Made by a program: the position numbers and the translations under genes. This document shows, piece after piece, positions 62,811-64,000 of a stretch of DNA of 64,000 bases. The notes under the pieces were generated by a model. The model saw only the letters and a list, made by a program, of their open reading frames with translations, was not told the DNA's origin and made no database searches. Location: NCBI GenBank assembly GCA_028279515.1, contig JANQNQ010000004.1, positions 62,001 through 126,000 of the forward strand, in the 5' to 3' direction. This DNA comes from Flavobacteriaceae bacterium. Lineage in GTDB: Bacteria > Bacteroidota > Bacteroidia > Flavobacteriales > Flavobacteriaceae. Numbering within the stretch: position 1 is the first letter of the stretch; every line of letters starts with the position of its first letter.

Positions 62811-64000
62811 ATGTCATTAACAAACACAGAAATAGTCAGGTTATTGCAGAGCGTAAAAAGTGAAGGAATACATGTCCTTCTGGAAGACGATACCCTAAAA
62901 CTGAAAGTGAAGAAAGGAGAGAGACCTGATAAAACCATATTGGACCAACTTAAAGAGCACAAGTCTGAAATCATCTCGTTTCTAAGCGCCAAGAAAAACA
63001 CACAGTCGGAAACGTCAAAAAACCTGACCAAAAGACGAGTGGGCAATTTCACGGTCGAAGATGCCATTCCATTGTCATTCCCTCAGGAACGCCTATGGGT
63101 GATGGACAAACTCGAAGGAACCACCAATTACCACCTGCCCTCGGTCTTACGAATTACTGGAGAATTGGATCATGAACTATTGTCGTCTTGCTTCAAGCAG
63201 ATCATCGACCGCCATGAGTCATTGCGCACAATATTCCTTGAAAGAGACGGAGTCGGATATCAACAACTATTAAATACTGCTAACTTTCAAATAGAAAAGA
63301 CAGCTGTAAACAGGATAACAGATCAAGAGCTGAAGACACTTATCAGCAATGAAGTGAATCGTGCATTCGACCTTTCCAAAGACTATATGTTGAGGGCAAA
63401 CGTATTAAAACTGGCCTCAGATTCGCATGTACTGATAGTGGTCATGCATCACATCGCAGGAGATGGATGGTCGGTTCCAATTTTGGTAAGCGAACTAGAA
63501 GAACTTTATAATTCCAAATTATCTGGCAAACCGGCCACACTTCCAGAACTGCCTGTACAATATGCAGACTACAGCATCTGGCAACGCGAGCACCTTTTAG
63601 GTGAAACATTGGAAAAGCGACTAAACTATTGGGAAGACCAGTTGCAGCAAGTCGAGACCCTAGAGTTGCCGTTGGATTTCAACCGGCCAGCAACACAAAG
63701 CAATAACGGAGCTAACTATACATGTCAATTGCAAACCGAACAGACGGTACAGCTCAATGCGTTGGCAAAAGAAAAGGGGACGACGCTTTTCATGCTGTTG
63801 CTGACTTTATATAAAATACTGTTACATCGCTATACCCAGCAAGAAGACATCTGCGTGGGTGTTCCAGTGGCCAACCGATCAGAGAGTGCCATATCAGGAC
63901 TTATAGGATTCTTCGTGAATACGATCGCGCTTCGAAGCACGATAGCACCATCCATACCATTTACAGAATTATTGAATGAAGTAAAACAAACGGTACTTGG
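62811..64000 (+). CDS. NRPS 4: TubC docking-C..., truncated by the window edge
   Basis: The frame is open from ATG 62811 to the right edge (396 complete codons). It starts with a TubC-type docking domain (TEIVRLLQSVKSEGIHVLLE, residues ~5-55), then an LCL condensation domain: IPLSFPQERLWVMDKLEGTT, HHIAGDGWS, and the late VGVPVANRSESAISGLIGFF. The C domain is very similar to the first C domain of NRPS 3 at the DNA level, which points to duplication. The LCL subtype agrees with module 4 having no epimerase. It starts 27 bp after NRPS 3. Adenylation, carrier and release domains must lie beyond the window. Confidence 0.92.
   Translation, partial: MSLTNTEIVRLLQSVKSEGIHVLLEDDTLKLKVKKGERPDKTILDQLKEHKSEIISFLSAKKNTQSETSKNLTKRRVGNFTVEDAIPLSFPQERLWVMDKLEGTTNYHLPSVLRITGELDHELLSSCFKQIIDRHESLRTIFLERDGVGYQQLLNTANFQIEKTAVNRITDQELKTLISNEVNRAFDLSKDYMLRANVLKLASDSHVLIVVMHHIAGDGWSVPILVSELEELYNSKLSGKPATLPELPVQYADYSIWQREHLLGETLEKRLNYWEDQLQQVETLELPLDFNRPATQSNNGANYTCQLQTEQTVQLNALAKEKGTTLFMLLLTLYKILLHRYTQQEDICVGVPVANRSESAISGLIGFFVNTIALRSTIAPSIPFTELLNEVKQTVL

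Noticed and set aside
45177-64000. Colibactin or a known peptide locus
   Set aside because: The domain order, FAAL start and Gly/Orn-like modules do not match colibactin, zeamine or xenocoumacin clusters as I know them, and no PKS genes are present.

Overview
The window reads as a chromosomal piece of a marine-type Bacteroidota, most likely Flavobacteriaceae. This rests on a GLPGLI protein next to a carboxypeptidase-regulatory-like outer-membrane receptor, a type IX secretion sorting tail, a propeller histidine kinase of the LytS type, an UpxY-type NusG paralogue, good matches to the Bacteroidota TTTG/TAnnTTTG promoter, and an AT-rich background. No rRNA, tRNA, transposase, integrase or CRISPR array was found.

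Layout. 1-10 kb is ordinary: a truncated propeller sensor kinase and its LytTR regulator, an eRF1-domain-like protein, a lipoprotein, the GLPGLI/TonB-type pair, then a VOC/AraC/EthD group and a small beta-barrel. 11.2-14.1 kb is AT-rich and accessory: an EgtD-like methyltransferase closely coupled to a sodium:solute symporter, plus a small membrane protein. 14.8-17.5 kb is a four-gene signalling unit (unknown soluble protein, seven-helix membrane protein, HisKA_3 kinase, LuxR-type regulator). 17.5-22.5 kb is an accessory stretch of single genes (hydrolase, LysR, MORN, lipoprotein, di-haem peroxidase) separated by a dispersed REP-like element.

22.9-33.6 kb, minus strand, encodes what looks like a complete cytosine/uracil catabolic route: NCS1 transporter, Fcy1-like cytosine deaminase, PreT/PreA dihydropyrimidine dehydrogenase, dihydropyrimidinase, beta-ureidopropionase, beta-alanine aminotransferase and CoA-acylating semialdehyde dehydrogenase. 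It would take cytosine to acetyl-CoA. 34-39.9 kb holds two secreted or surface proteins, a ComM-like ATPase, a lone ThiF/E1-like protein and a PAS-LuxR regulator.

40.4-64 kb is the outstanding system: a lipopeptide NRPS cluster that runs off the right edge. In order it carries a GNAT/autoinducer-synthase-like protein, a NusG-family antiterminator, a leader with terminator-like hairpins, a carbamoyltransferase, an FIH-like cupin hydroxylase fused to ankyrin repeats, and four NRPS genes. The assembly line reads FAAL-PCP-C-A(Asn)-PCP-E | C-A(Gly)-PCP | C-A(Orn-like)-PCP-E-C-A(unknown)-PCP | C... Condensation-domain subtypes agree with the epimerases, so the predicted start is fatty acyl-D-Asn-Gly-D-Orn-X. 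An N-acyl-D-Asn cap is the self-protection prodrug motif of colibactin, zeamine and xenocoumacin; the matching peptidase would have to lie outside this window.

The intergenic regions carry many tandem repeats with a strict 7-bp period but a different unit at each site, and a 54-bp operator-like sequence occurs in two places.
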